Positions 1 to 9,400 of a stretch of DNA of 64,000 nt are shown piece after piece. Where the stretch lies: contig NC_007908.1 of NCBI RefSeq assembly GCF_000013605.1, forward strand, positions 3,782,001-3,846,000, given 5' to 3'. This DNA is from Rhodoferax ferrireducens T118. GTDB taxonomy: Bacteria > Pseudomonadota > Gammaproteobacteria > Burkholderiales > Burkholderiaceae_C. The notes under the pieces were generated by a model. It worked only from the letters and a program-made list of their open reading frames with translations. It was not told where the DNA came from and ran no database searches. The stretch's first letter is position 1; each line of letters starts with the position of its first letter. A program made the position numbers and the translations under genes.

Positions 1-262
1 CGGCTTTCAGGCGCCGCGCCACCTCAAAACCATCCATGCCGGGCATCATGGCGTCCAGCAACACAATATCGGGCAAGGCTTGCGCGGCGCGCTGCAAGGC
101 AGCCTCGCCATGGGTGGCGACCAGCACGGTGTAACCGGATTCGTCCAGCGCGTCATGCAGCACCGACAGGTTGTCGGGCACGTCGTCCACGATCAGCACG
201 AGGTCGCTGTTGGCACGGTCCAGGGTTTGGTCCAACGAGGGTTTGGGGGCGCTAGTTTTCAT
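1..262 (-). CDS. Response regulator receiver protein, cut by the left edge
   Basis: The first 87 residues of a two-component receiver protein are visible; the rest lies beyond the window. It opens with MKTSAPKPSLDQT, then LVLIVDDVPDN carries the acidic pair that binds Mg2+, and VLLDAMMPGMDGFE carries the phospho-accepting Asp. Its ATG lies inside the end of the permease-kinase gene (11-bp overlap, 252-262), so the two are almost certainly co-transcribed and coupled in translation. It probably receives phosphate from that kinase. The output domain cannot be seen. Confidence 0.9.
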   Translation of the reverse strand, partial: MKTSAPKPSLDQTLDRANSDLVLIVDDVPDNLSVLHDALDESGYTVLVATHGEAALQRAAQALPDIVLLDAMMPGMDGFEVARRLKA

Positions 263-3200
263 GGATCACCTGGTTCAGTTGCTGACTCATGGTCTCAAAC
301 TGGAACTGCCGGGCCAGGCCGCGCATCCCGGTGACAAAGGCGGTGCATTGCGTCTGGCTGGCCTCGATTTCGTCGAGCTTGTTCATGATGCCGCGAAAAA
401 AACCCAGGCTCACCACCTCGCGCAAGGCATCGAGCTGCGGCCGTTCGGGATAAACCAGGGCGACTGGCAGGGGCGCAGGGGCAGGCTCTGCGACCGGTGC
501 GGCGCTGTCCAGCCAGGTGAGCGACAAGCGCAGCGCCAGCCAGTCCAGCAGCTCGGAGTGGCGCACCGGCTTGAGGATGAAGTCTTCACTTGGCATGTCG
601 ACGTCGTTGTCCAGCCCCTTGTCAAAAGCATTGGCCGACACGATGGCAATCTGCGCCTGGGTGCTGCCCAGTGCGCGCAGACGGCGAATGGTTTCCCAGC
701 CGTCAATGCCGGGCATGGCCAGGTCCATGAAGATGACGTCGGGCTGATAGCCCGCTGCCAGCAGGTCCAGGCAGTCATGGCCGCTGGCGGCGGTGCGCAG
801 CTCAAAACCGAGCGGCTGCAGCAGATTGACGAGCAGCTCGCGGTCGGCCTCTTCGTTGTCCACCACCAGCACGCGTCGGCGTGGCCCGGCATAACCGTGG
901 CGTGGTTTGTTCGCCAAAGACCTTGGCATGTCGGCCGAGGAGCCGGACAAGCACAGGGCACCGACAGCGCCCGAGGTCACGCGCACCTCGGGCAAAAACA
1001 GTTTCACTTTAAACACCGAGCCCATGCCCGGCGTGCTGGTCACGGTGAGTTCACCACCCATCAAGTCGGTCAGCATCTTGGCGATGGTCAGCCCCAGACC
1101 GGAGCCCGATGCCGTGGCGCCCGGCGTATGGGCGCGGGTAAAGGGCTCAAAGATGCGATTGAGCTCTTGTGGGGACAGGCCCGGCCCGGTGTCTTCGATG
1201 TCAATCACGGCCATCTCGCGCGCGTAGCGGATGTCAAACGTGACCTGCCCTTTCTGGGTGAACTTGATGGCGTTGCCCAGCAGATTGATCAATATCTGAC
1301 GCACCCGCTTTTCGTCCGCCCGCACCACGGCCGGCAGGGCGGCGCCTTCAACATAACGAAAGCTCAGGCCCTTGGCCTGCGCTTCGAGCTCAAACAGGCT
1401 GGCGATGTCCTGCATCAGGGAGGCGAAGTGCATGGGGCGGGGATTGAGCGTGAGCTTGCCACTCTCGATGTGCGCGATGTCGAGTGTGCCTTCGATCAGC
1501 GAGAGCAGGTGCTCGCCGCCGCGCTTGATGACGCTGACGGCCTGCTGGCGGTGCACCGGGATGGACGGGTCCTCGCCCATCAGCTGCGCATAGCCCAGGA
1601 TGCTGTTGAGCGGCGTGCGCAGCTCGTGGCTGATGGCGCTGATGTAGCGGCTCTTGGCCTGGTTCGCCTGGTCGGCGGCATGGCGCGCCTGCTCCGCCAC
1701 GCGCCTGGCGGTTTGCAGCGCTTCGTCGGTCTGGCGGTGCGACTCGATCTCGCACATCAGCAAATGGGTCTGGCGGTTGGATTCTTCCTGCGCCACCTGG
1801 CGGCTCTTGTGCGCCAGCACCACCCACCAGGCCACCAGGCCGGCAATCACCAGCAGCGCCATATAGGCCTTGAAGAACCCCGAACGCAAAGCGGCATGCG
1901 GCGCCTGCAACTGCACGATGTCAGTCACACTCAGCGTCAAGGCGCGCAACTCCTGGTGATAGAGCAGACCGAACACACTGGCCAGCAGCGGCACGGTCAC
2001 CCCCATGAGCAGCAGAAAGTAGCCCAGGCCGTTGTCCAGGTACGACCAGCTGCGCCGCGGCAGCAGCCAGCGCAAGGTGGCGGACCATTGGCTGGACAGG
2101 GAAGCGTGGGGTTTGCACAGGTCGCCGCAGCGCGCGTCCAGCGTGCAACACAGCGAGCAGATGGCGCCTTGGTAGGCCGGGCAATGCGCCATGTCGGGGC
2201 CTTCGTACTGGCGTTCGCAGATCACGCAGCGCTGCACCTGGTAGCGCTTGCAGGCCCCCTCACCCACCGCCCCGCCCGCTGGCGCCGCGCTCTGTCGTGC
2301 CATGTAGTAGCGGCCCTGGGTGGCCCATGCAATCAGCGGCGCGGCCACGAACGCCGTGCCCAGCGCAATCAGCGCCGAGAAGGCCTGCGCCATGGGGCCG
2401 AACAGCCCCAGGTGCGCCGTGACTGACAAGAGGGACGCGAGCGCCATGGAACCGACGCCCACCGGGTTGATGTCATACAGATGCGCGCGTTTGAACTCGA
2501 TGCCCGGCGGTGACAGGCCCAGCGGTTTGTTGATGACCAGGTCGGCCACCACCGCCATCATCCAGGCGATGGCGATGTTGGAGTACAGGCCCAGCACATC
2601 ACCCAGCGCCTGAAACACATTCATCTCCATCAGCATGAACGCAATCAGGGTGTTGAACACCACCCACACCACCCGGCCCGGGTGGCTGTGCGTCAGGCGC
2701 GAGAAAAAATTGGACCAGGCCAGCGAACCGGCATAGGCGTTGGTGACATTGATCTTGAGCTGCGAGATCACCACGAACAGCGCCGTGGCCGCCACCGCCC
2801 AACCGTAATTGGGAAACACATATTCATACGCCGCCAGGTACATCTGGTTCGGGTCCACCGCGCGGTCCACCGGCACCGCGTGGCTGATCGCCAGATAAGC
2901 CAAGAGCGCCCCGCCCAGCATCTTGAGCACACCCAAAATCACCCAGCCCGGCCCGCCGACCAACACACTGCACCACCAGCGTTGGCGATTGGCAGGCGTC
3001 TTGGCAGGCATGAAACGCAGGTAGTCAGCCTGTTCGCCCATTTGCGTCATCAAGGCGATGCCGACCGTGAGCGCCGCACCAAACAAGGGCAGACTGAACC
3101 CCGGACCCGTTCCTCTTTCCCCGATGTAGTGCACCACGCCCGAGAAAGCACCAGGGTCGCGCATCAGCACATAAACAAAGGGCACCACCAGCATCAGCAG

Positions 3201-3860
3201 CCACACCGGCTGGGTCCAGACCTGCAGGCGGCTGATGGTGGAAACACCATGGGTCACCAGCGGGATCACCGCCAGCGCACAAATCAGGTAGCCCCAGCTG
3301 GGCGGAATGCCCAGCGCCAGTTCCAGCGCATAGGCCATGACGGCCGCCTCCAGCGCAAAAAAGATGAAGGTGAACGAGGCGTAGATGAGCGAGGTGAGCG
3401 TGGAGCCGATGTAGCCAAAACCGGCGCCGCGCGTGAGCAGGTCCATGTCCACCCCGTAGCGGGCGGCGTAAATGCTGATCGGCAGGCCGGCCAGAAAAAT
3501 GATGAGGCCGGTGGCCAGAATGGCCCAAAACGCGTTGGTAAAACCGTATTGCACCAGCAGCGTGGCGCCGACAGCCTCCAGAATCAGGAACGAGGCGGCG
3601 CCAAAAGCGGTGTTCGCAACGCGCCACTCGGACCACTTGCGAAAGCGTTGCGGCGTGAAACGCAAGGCGTAGTCTTCCAGCGTCTCGCTCGCCACCCAGC
3701 CGTTGTAGTCGCGCCGCACCAGCGTGATGCGCTGCAGCGCCTCGGGCCGCGCGCGTGTCGACGCGGCCGCGTGCGGGATGGGGTGGGTGTCTGAGGTCAC
3801 ACCGCTGTGGTGCAGTTTCCATGCCACGGCAGGGGCATGGCAGCCGCCATGGCACGGCAC
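252..3860 (-). CDS. NCS1-type permease fused to a hybrid histidine kinase
   Basis: This 1202-residue membrane protein joins a transporter to a signalling chain. Residues about 60-520 look like an NCS1 (cytosine/purine/allantoin) permease with about 12 membrane segments. Residues about 537-587 form a cysteine-rich cluster (repeated CxxC-like pairs such as CVICE and CSLCC) resembling a metal-binding ribbon. Two further membrane segments and a short coiled coil follow. The kinase part has the H-box SHELRTP (His745), ATP-binding motifs (NLLGNAIKF, DTGPGL, GSGLGL) and a receiver domain with phospho-acceptor Asp1046 (FMDLAMPG). It is divergent from ureA, so a nucleobase- or urea-related signal is plausible, but the ligand is inference. 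The first about 20 residues come from a G+C-rich inverted repeat, and a downstream GTG near 3800 is a possible alternative start. Confidence 0.9.
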   Translation of the reverse strand: MPCHGGCHAPAVAWKLHHSGVTSDTHPIPHAAASTRARPEALQRITLVRRDYNGWVASETLEDYALRFTPQRFRKWSEWRVANTAFGAASFLILEAVGATLLVQYGFTNAFWAILATGLIIFLAGLPISIYAARYGVDMDLLTRGAGFGYIGSTLTSLIYASFTFIFFALEAAVMAYALELALGIPPSWGYLICALAVIPLVTHGVSTISRLQVWTQPVWLLMLVVPFVYVLMRDPGAFSGVVHYIGERGTGPGFSLPLFGAALTVGIALMTQMGEQADYLRFMPAKTPANRQRWWCSVLVGGPGWVILGVLKMLGGALLAYLAISHAVPVDRAVDPNQMYLAAYEYVFPNYGWAVAATALFVVISQLKINVTNAYAGSLAWSNFFSRLTHSHPGRVVWVVFNTLIAFMLMEMNVFQALGDVLGLYSNIAIAWMMAVVADLVINKPLGLSPPGIEFKRAHLYDINPVGVGSMALASLLSVTAHLGLFGPMAQAFSALIALGTAFVAAPLIAWATQGRYYMARQSAAPAGGAVGEGACKRYQVQRCVICERQYEGPDMAHCPAYQGAICSLCCTLDARCGDLCKPHASLSSQWSATLRWLLPRRSWSYLDNGLGYFLLLMGVTVPLLASVFGLLYHQELRALTLSVTDIVQLQAPHAALRSGFFKAYMALLVIAGLVAWWVVLAHKSRQVAQEESNRQTHLLMCEIESHRQTDEALQTARRVAEQARHAADQANQAKSRYISAISHELRTPLNSILGYAQLMGEDPSIPVHRQQAVSVIKRGGEHLLSLIEGTLDIAHIESGKLTLNPRPMHFASLMQDIASLFELEAQAKGLSFRYVEGAALPAVVRADEKRVRQILINLLGNAIKFTQKGQVTFDIRYAREMAVIDIEDTGPGLSPQELNRIFEPFTRAHTPGATASGSGLGLTIAKMLTDLMGGELTVTSTPGMGSVFKVKLFLPEVRVTSGAVGALCLSGSSADMPRSLANKPRHGYAGPRRRVLVVDNEEADRELLVNLLQPLGFELRTAASGHDCLDLLAAGYQPDVIFMDLAMPGIDGWETIRRLRALGSTQAQIAIVSANAFDKGLDNDVDMPSEDFILKPVRHSELLDWLALRLSLTWLDSAAPVAEPAPAPLPVALVYPERPQLDALREVVSLGFFRGIMNKLDEIEASQTQCTAFVTGMRGLARQFQFETMSQQLNQVIHEN

Positions 3861-3881
3861 GGGTTTTGCGTAGTGATCCGC

Positions 3882-3935
3882 ATGGAACTTACCCCGCGTG
3901 TTCGGCCGGCATTTGCGGCCGCACGAGCTAGCTAA
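3882..3935 (+). repeat. Partial copy of the ureA start, 76 bp upstream of the gene
   Basis: The 19 bases at 3882-3900 match 18 of the 19 bases at the beginning of ureA (3958-3976). Both begin MELTPR. The upstream copy then leaves frame identity and stops at 3933-3935 after 17 codons. It has no visible ribosome-binding site. It looks like the scar of a local duplication or an alternative 5' junction. Confidence 0.75.
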
Positions 3936-3957
3936 TCAAAGGATTGAGTGAAACGAA

Positions 3958-4260
3958 ATGGAACTTACCCCTCGTGAAAAAGACAAGCTGCTGCTATTTA
4001 CCGCTGGTTTGCTGGCGGAGCGTCGCAAGGCGCGTGGCCTCAAGCTCAACTATCCCGAGGCCGTGGCCCTGATCAGCGCCGCCGTGATGGAAGGTGCGCG
4101 CGATGGCAAAACCGTGGCCGAATTGATGAGCTTCGGCCGCACCATCCTGACCCGCTTTGATGTGATGGACGGCATTGCCGAGATGATTCCCGACATCCAG
4201 GTCGAAGCCACTTTTCCGGACGGCACCAAGCTGGTCACCGTGCATCAGCCCATCGTCTGA
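3958..4260 (+). CDS. ureA: Urease gamma subunit
   Basis: UreA is the smallest structural subunit of urease, the nickel enzyme that splits urea to ammonia and carbamate in the cytoplasm. The 100-residue length is standard. The sequence has the family opening [23 protein letters not shown] and the central segment [16 protein letters not shown], and ends in VTVHQPIV. The ribosome-binding site is weak (AAGGA about 12 bases before the ATG). A near-identical copy of the first codons lies upstream at 3882. It is the first gene of the urease operon, 16 bp before ureB. Confidence 0.97.
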
Positions 4261-4276
4261 CTTCCACGAGGCTCCC

Positions 4277-4582
4277 ATGATTCCTGGCGAACTCTTTACC
4301 GACGGCCCCGAGCATGTGCTCAACCCCGGCAGACGCGCCCACACGCTGGCGGTGGTGAATGCGTCTGACCGCCCCATTCAAGTGGGTTCGCACTACCACT
4401 TTGCCGAAACCAATGGCGCGCTCGGCTTTGACCGGGCTGCCGCCAAAGGCATGCGGCTGAACATTGCGTCCGGCTCGGCGGTGCGCCTTGAGCCCGGCCA
4501 GCAGCGCACGGTGGAGCTGGTGGACTACGCGGGTGACCGCATCGTCTACGGCTTTCGCGGCCTGACGCAGGGCGCGTTGTAA
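4277..4582 (+). CDS. ureB: Urease beta subunit
   Basis: UreB (101 residues) packs around the catalytic alpha subunit. Diagnostic segments are MIPGELF at the start, [15 protein letters not shown] in the centre and YGFRGL near the end. A GAGG ribosome-binding site stands 7 bases before the ATG. The next gene, a LysE-like exporter, starts 12 bp after the stop, an unusual insertion between the beta and alpha subunit genes. Confidence 0.97.
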   Translation: MIPGELFTDGPEHVLNPGRRAHTLAVVNASDRPIQVGSHYHFAETNGALGFDRAAAKGMRLNIASGSAVRLEPGQQRTVELVDYAGDRIVYGFRGLTQGAL

Positions 4583-4594
4583 CTCGACCGCGCC

Positions 4595-5263
4595 ATGCTG
4601 ACCCTGTTTTTCTCCGCCTTTGTACTGGGCCTGGTGTTTAATGCCGCGCCCGGTGCCGTGTTTGCCGAAACCGTGCGCCAAGGTGTACGCGGGGGCTTTC
4701 GTCCGGCTCTGCAGATCCAGCTCGGCTCTCTGGTGGGTGATGCCACCTGGGCCATGTTGGGCCTGGCCGGCATTGGTCTGGTCATGCAAATCGACATGCT
4801 GCGCCTGCCACTGGGTTTTGCTGGCGCGGTGTACCTGCTCTACCTCTCGTGGGACAGCTGGCGCGCAGCGGCCGTGGAGTACAGCATAAACCCCGGTCAC
4901 GCCCCAGCGGAGTCGCCGGCCCTGCGCAAGGGCATGGCCCTGTCGCTCGCCAACCCGCACAACCTGGCCTACTGGGCAGCCATTGGTGGTGCCATGGGCG
5001 CAGTGGGTGTCAGTGATCCCAGCACGACGGATTACGGTGTGTTTTTTGCGGGTTTCATGCTGTCCTCGCTGCTGTGGTGCTTTGTCTGTGCCGCTGCAGT
5101 GGACCGCGTGTTTCGCCGCGCTGGTGCGCAGTGGGCCCGCTTCACTTACCGTCTCTGTGCTGTGGCCATGCTGGCCCTGGCCCTGGGCTCGCTGCGTGAC
5201 CTCTTGCACCCGGGGCATTCCACTTCTCCCTCGTCACCTGTCGGCATCCACCACCCGCAGTAA
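4595..5263 (+). CDS. LysE-family membrane exporter within the urease operon
   Basis: This 222-residue inner-membrane protein has the LysE/RhtB pattern: a first membrane segment with NAAPGAVFAETVRQG, a loop rich in small residues, ALSLANPHNLAYW in the middle, and about six hydrophobic segments. LysE proteins export amino acids or related small solutes. It lies between ureB and ureC with tight spacing on both sides, so it is expressed with urease. A role in moving ammonium, an amino acid or another product is only inference. Confidence 0.85.
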   Translation: MLTLFFSAFVLGLVFNAAPGAVFAETVRQGVRGGFRPALQIQLGSLVGDATWAMLGLAGIGLVMQIDMLRLPLGFAGAVYLLYLSWDSWRAAAVEYSINPGHAPAESPALRKGMALSLANPHNLAYWAAIGGAMGAVGVSDPSTTDYGVFFAGFMLSSLLWCFVCAAAVDRVFRRAGAQWARFTYRLCAVAMLALALGSLRDLLHPGHSTSPSSPVGIHHPQ

Positions 5264-5287
5264 GACCCACCCCAAGGAATTTTGAAT

Positions 5288-7033
5288 ATGGCAACCATCG
5301 GACGGCGCGCTTACGCTGAAATGTTTGGCCCCACGGTGGGCGACCGGGTGCGCCTGGCCGACACCAACCTGATCATTGAAGTCGAAGACGACTACACCCT
5401 GCGCGCGGGCGGCTACGGCGAAGAAGTCAAGTTTGGCGGCGGCAAAACCATCCGCGATGGCATGGCGCAGTCGCAGCGCAGCCGGGCCGAGGGCGCGGTT
5501 GATACCGTCATGACAAATGCCCTGATCATTGACCACTGGGGCATTGTCAAGGCCGACATTGGCCTCAAAGACAGCCGCATCGTGGCCATCGGCAAAGCCG
5601 GCAACCCAGACACCCAGCCGGGCGTGGACATCATCATCGGCCCGGGCACCGAAGTCATCAGCTGCGAAGGCAGCATCGTCACCGCCGGTGGTTTTGACAG
5701 CCACATCCACTTCATTTGCCCGCAACTGATTGAAGAGGCTTTGAGTAGCGGAATCACCACCATGACCGGCGGCGGCACGGGCCCGGCCACCGGCACCTTT
5801 GCCACCACCTGCACACCCGGCTCGTGGCACATTGAGCGCATGCTGCAGGCCGCTGATGCGTTTGCCATGAACCTGGGCTTCATGGGCAAGGGCAACGCCA
5901 GCCTGCCTGCCGCGCTGCACGAGCAAATCAACGCGGGCGCCTTGGGCCTCAAATTACACGAAGACTGGGGCACCACGCCAGCGGCGATCGACAACTGCCT
6001 GAACGTGGCCGAACTCACCGACACACAGGTGGCGATCCACACCGACACGCTCAACGAATCGGGCTTTGTGGAAGACACACTGGCCGCTTTCAAAGGTCGC
6101 AGCATCCACACCTTTCACACCGAAGGGGCTGGCGGCGGCCACGCGCCTGACATCATGAAACTGGTGGGCGAGCCCAACGTGCTGCCGTCTTCCACCAACC
6201 CGACACGGCCGTACACCGTCAACACGCTGGATGAACACGTGGACATGCTGATGGTCTGCCACCACCTGGACGCCGCCATAGCCGAAGACCTGGCCTTTGC
6301 CGAGAGCCGCATCCGCAAGGAAACCATCGCCGCCGAAGACATCCTGCACGACCTGGGCGCCATCAGCATCATGAGCAGCGACAGCCAGGCCATGGGCCGC
6401 GTCGGTGAGGTCATCATCCGTACCTGGCAGACCGCGCACAAGATGAAGGCGCAGCGCGGCTGGCTGGCACCGCCGCCTGAGCGCAGCGAGCCGGTGGAAA
6501 AATTGCAGCGCAACGACAACTACCGGGTCAAGCGCTACCTGGCCAAGTACACGATCAACCCGGCACTGACGCACGGCATGGCGCATGAAGTGGGCTCCAT
6601 CGAGCTTGGCAAATGGGCCGATCTGGTGGTCTGGAGGCCCGCCTTCTTTGGCGTCAAACCGTCCTTGATTGTCAAAGGCGGCTCAATCGCCATGGCGGCC
6701 ATGGGCGACCCCAATGCCAGCATCCCGACGCCGCAACCGGTGCATTACCGGCCCATGTTTGGCGCGTTTGGCGGCGCCTTGGCGCGCGGCTCGCTCACCT
6801 TTGTATCGCAAGCCGGGTTGAACGCCGGTATTGGCGCGCGCTATGGGCTGAGCAAGACTTTAAGCGCCGTCAAAAACATCCGGGGCATTCGCAAAGAGCA
6901 CATGGTGCATAACCACTACCTGCCCAAGATGGAGATCGATGCCCAGACCTACAGCGTGCGCGCCGACGGCGAGTTGCTCACCTGCGAGCCGGCGGTGAGT
7001 TTGCCGATGACGCAGCGCTACTTTTTGTTCTAA
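5288..7033 (+). CDS. ureC: Urease alpha (catalytic) subunit
   Basis: UreC carries the dinuclear nickel site. The expected residues are present: metal ligands His139 and His141 in SHIHFICP, the carbamylated Lys222 in GLKLHEDWG, histidines in [11 protein letters not shown] and [13 protein letters not shown], the mobile-flap Cys324-His325 in MVCHHLD, and the Asp in SSDSQAMGR. Length is 581 residues. The ATG at 5288 ([14 protein letters not shown]) is preferred over an in-frame TTG at 5282 because AAGGAA lies at a good distance and the family starts there. Confidence 0.98.
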   Translation: MATIGRRAYAEMFGPTVGDRVRLADTNLIIEVEDDYTLRAGGYGEEVKFGGGKTIRDGMAQSQRSRAEGAVDTVMTNALIIDHWGIVKADIGLKDSRIVAIGKAGNPDTQPGVDIIIGPGTEVISCEGSIVTAGGFDSHIHFICPQLIEEALSSGITTMTGGGTGPATGTFATTCTPGSWHIERMLQAADAFAMNLGFMGKGNASLPAALHEQINAGALGLKLHEDWGTTPAAIDNCLNVAELTDTQVAIHTDTLNESGFVEDTLAAFKGRSIHTFHTEGAGGGHAPDIMKLVGEPNVLPSSTNPTRPYTVNTLDEHVDMLMVCHHLDAAIAEDLAFAESRIRKETIAAEDILHDLGAISIMSSDSQAMGRVGEVIIRTWQTAHKMKAQRGWLAPPPERSEPVEKLQRNDNYRVKRYLAKYTINPALTHGMAHEVGSIELGKWADLVVWRPAFFGVKPSLIVKGGSIAMAAMGDPNASIPTPQPVHYRPMFGAFGGALARGSLTFVSQAGLNAGIGARYGLSKTLSAVKNIRGIRKEHMVHNHYLPKMEIDAQTYSVRADGELLTCEPAVSLPMTQRYFLF

Positions 7034-7038
7034 ATATC

Positions 7039-7497
7039 ATGGACATTCGCATCGATGATCTACAAGGCAGCGCCATCCAGGCCTTGCTGCAAACGCATCT
7101 GAATGCCATGTATGAGCACTCGCCGCCGGAAAGTGTGCATGCGCTTGACCTCGAAGCGCTGCGCCATCCGTCCATCACGTTCTGGACGGCGTGGGACAAC
7201 CACGAGCTGCTGGGTTGCGGTGCCCTCAAGCAACTCAGCGCCGACCATGCCGAACTCAAGTCCATGCGCACGGCCAGCGCCCATGTGCGCAAAGGTGTCG
7301 CGCGAGTCATCCTGCGGCATATCGAGTCCGCCGCGCGGGTCAAAGGCATCCAGCGCATCAGCCTGGAGACCGGTCCTCACGCGCCTTTCGCCGCAGCACA
7401 AAAGCTGTATATGAGTGAAGGTTTTGTGGAATGTGGCCCGTTTGCCAACTATGTGCTGGACCCGTACAGCCTGTTTATGACCAAGGCGCTGTTGTAG
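7039..7497 (+). CDS. GNAT-family N-acetyltransferase
   Basis: This 152-residue protein has the GNAT fold signature: a beta strand ending in GCGALKQL, the acetyl-CoA loop region VRKGVARVILRHIESAA, then ISLETGPHAPFAAAQKLYMSEGF, which fits motif B of the family. The substrate is unknown. It begins 5 bp after the ureC stop, so it rides on the urease transcript. Downstream lies a convergent toxin-antitoxin pair that separates it from ureE. Confidence 0.85.
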   Translation: MDIRIDDLQGSAIQALLQTHLNAMYEHSPPESVHALDLEALRHPSITFWTAWDNHELLGCGALKQLSADHAELKSMRTASAHVRKGVARVILRHIESAARVKGIQRISLETGPHAPFAAAQKLYMSEGFVECGPFANYVLDPYSLFMTKALL

Positions 7498-7500
7498 CGC

Positions 7501-7899
7501 TTAGCGGGCTTGCACATGCTGACGAATCCACTGGGCAAACGCCGCTTCTTCGATGTCGCCTGCGGCAACCGACAGCATGATCAAGACGCAATCGGCATCT
7601 GTTGCGGTCAGGTCGTAGCCATTGAGTGCCAAAAATAACTCTAACGCCACAAAGCCCGTGCGCTTGTTGCCGTCGACAAAGGAATGATTGCGTGAAATAC
7701 CGTAACCGTAGCTGGCAGCCAGGTCGGCCTCGTCGGGTGAGCCATAGTGTGCGAGTTGTTGCGGCCGTGCCAGCGCAGATTCAAGCAGATTGTGGTCTCG
7801 CACGCCAGTGCCACCACCGTGTTCAGCCAACTGTTCGTCGTGAACAGCGTGAATCAGGGCACTTTCAATCCACACCCAGTTTTGCCGCCGCGCACTCAT
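7501..7899 (-). CDS. Doc/Fic-family toxin of a type II toxin-antitoxin pair
   Basis: The 132-residue protein carries the Fic signature HSFVDGNKRTG, in which the His and the anion-binding GNKR loop are central, as in death-on-curing (Doc) toxins. Doc from phage P1 phosphorylates EF-Tu; other Fic proteins transfer AMP. Its start overlaps the antitoxin stop by 4 bp. The pair lies opposite to the urease genes and probably arrived by transfer. It ends 3 bp from the stop of the GNAT gene. Confidence 0.9.
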   Translation of the reverse strand: MSARRQNWVWIESALIHAVHDEQLAEHGGGTGVRDHNLLESALARPQQLAHYGSPDEADLAASYGYGISRNHSFVDGNKRTGFVALELFLALNGYDLTATDADCVLIMLSVAAGDIEEAAFAQWIRQHVQAR

Positions 7900-8120
7900 T
7901 TGGCCAACTCATGCAATACAGCGCGACGCTTTTTCATAATGCTTCGCGCCTGCGTCATTTGCTCATCAAAAGTGGGGTCATAGGGCGAGATAGTGAAGCC
8001 ATTGACGGTGTCTGTCATAAATACAACATCACCTTTTTCAAGATGCAAGCGCGCCAAAAGTTCTTTGGGCAAGATCACGCCAACCGAATTACCAATTTGG
8101 GAAAGTTTAAGCGTTGTCAT
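7896..8120 (-). CDS. AbrB/MazE-type antitoxin
   Basis: A 74-residue protein with a swapped-hairpin AbrB fold: LKLSQIGNSVGVILPKELL and HLEKGDVVFM in the DNA-binding half, and a charged C-terminal tail that should bind the toxin. It precedes the Doc-like toxin and overlaps it by 4 bp. The ATG at 8120 is preferred over a TTG six bases earlier. Pairing of an AbrB-type antitoxin with a Doc toxin is known. The palindrome just upstream is the likely operator. Confidence 0.88.
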   Translation of the reverse strand: MTTLKLSQIGNSVGVILPKELLARLHLEKGDVVFMTDTVNGFTISPYDPTFDEQMTQARSIMKKRRAVLHELAK

Positions 8121-8136
8121 GATCAAGCCTTGAAGT

Positions 8137-8152
8137 TATAACAGTTGTTATA
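8137..8152. promoter_or_regulatory. Palindrome, probable operator of the toxin-antitoxin pair
   Basis: TATAACA and TGTTATA form perfect 7-bp arms around a 2-bp spacer, 17 bp upstream of the antitoxin ATG and 43 bp upstream of ureE. Antitoxins of the AbrB type commonly repress their own operon through such sites. Because it also lies in the ureE leader, binding could affect the accessory genes. Binding is inferred. Confidence 0.6.
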
Positions 8153-8194
8153 TTATCAGCTTTCACCTTCGACAACAAGCGCTACAAATCTGAC

Positions 8195-8719
8195 ATGCTC
8201 ACCATCTCCAAACTCATCCCCCAAGGCCAAGGCCTGGCACCGGTTCTGCTCAGGCGAGCAAGCACGATGGAACTTGACTGGGACGTGCGGCAAAAAAGCC
8301 GCTTTGAAGCCACCGACTCGGCCGGTCGACAGCTTGGCGTGTTTTTGCCCCGCGGCACGGTGGTGCGCGGCGGCGACGTGCTGGTCGCTGAAGATGGCTC
8401 GCTGGTCAAGGTCGACGCTGCGCCGCAGCCTGTGCTGCGCATCACACCCTGTAGCAGCCACGGCACCGCGTTTGACCTGACGCGCGCCGCCTACCACCTG
8501 GGCAATCGCCATGTGCCGATTGAGCTCAAGCCCGACCACCTCAAAATCGAGCCCGACCATGTGCTGGCCGACATGCTGCGCGCCATGCACCTGACGGTGC
8601 TGGCTGTCAACGAGCCATTCGAGCCTGAGAACGGCGCCTACGCCACGGGTGGGCACGCGCATGACCACGACGGCGAGCCTGAACACGTGCATGGCCCCGG
8701 CTGCCAGCACGCGCATTGA
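8195..8719 (+). CDS. ureE: Urease accessory nickel chaperone UreE
   Basis: UreE delivers nickel to the UreG-containing maturation complex. The 174-residue protein has an N-terminal beta domain (MELDWDVRQKSRF), the central metal-binding region with YHLGNRHVPIEL, and a His-rich tail (GGHAHDHDGEPEHVHGPGC) that can bind extra nickel. It is 694 bp from the preceding operon gene because the toxin-antitoxin pair lies between. It is followed by ureF after 3 bp. Confidence 0.96.
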   Translation: MLTISKLIPQGQGLAPVLLRRASTMELDWDVRQKSRFEATDSAGRQLGVFLPRGTVVRGGDVLVAEDGSLVKVDAAPQPVLRITPCSSHGTAFDLTRAAYHLGNRHVPIELKPDHLKIEPDHVLADMLRAMHLTVLAVNEPFEPENGAYATGGHAHDHDGEPEHVHGPGCQHAH

Positions 8720-8722
8720 GCC

Positions 8723-9400
8723 ATGAACGCCACCAGTCTGCTGCAGCTCATGTGGCTGGCGTCACCGGCACTGCCTATCGGCGGATTCTCCTACTCAGAA
8801 GGGCTTGAAGCCGCCGTGGATACTGCCCGAGTTGCTACAGAAGAAGAAGCGTCCGAATGGCTGCTCGATCAGCTTGACCTGAGTCTGACGCGCTCGGACC
8901 TTGCGGTGCTGGCCCAGTCCATGCCCGCCTGGCAGTGCGGCGACACCGCGCGAATTTCTCAACTCAACGCCTGGGTACTGCAAACCCGTGAAAGTAATGA
9001 GCTGCGGGCACAAACCGAGCAAATGGGCCGATCCTTGCTGGAATGGCTGCGCAACCACACCACCGCCACAGCGGAGCAAATCGAGCTGCTGGCGAATTTG
9101 CAGCCCACGTATCCGCTGGCTTTTGCGCTTGCAGCCAGCGCCACCCAGGCCCCGTTGCGCGATTGCCTGCTGGCCTATGCCTTTGGCTGGGCCGAGAACA
9201 TGGTGCAAGCCGCCATCAAATCGGTGCCGCTGGGCCAGAGCGCGGGGCAGCGCATTCTGCAGGCGCTGGCAGCGCAAATCCCGTGCGCCGTTGATCACGC
9301 GCTCACCCTGCCGGACGACGCGCGCCAGGCTTTTTCTCCCATGCTGGCTATTCTGAGTGCCCGGCATGAGGTGCAGTATTCACGGCTTTTCAGGTCCTAG
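8723..9400 (+). CDS. ureF: Urease accessory protein UreF
   Basis: UreF acts with UreD/UreH and UreG in loading nickel into apo-urease. The 225-residue helical protein shows [21 protein letters not shown] near the start and [22 protein letters not shown] in the second half, both typical. The stop codon lies inside a copy of the dispersed 57-bp repeat (9387-9444), so the last residues of UreF are repeat-derived. Confidence 0.95.

Noticed and set aside
171..2426. Very long plus-strand open frame (751 codons) opposite the kinase
   Set aside because: It is rich in His, Gln, Arg and Ala with no domain, as expected for the complement of a G+C-rich gene. The minus strand holds clear permease and kinase motifs.
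3903..3933. Rare-cutter-like GCGGCCGC and GCTAGC strings upstream of ureA, suggesting a cloning scar
   Set aside because: Such strings are common in G+C-rich DNA, and the flanks are ordinary chromosomal sequence.
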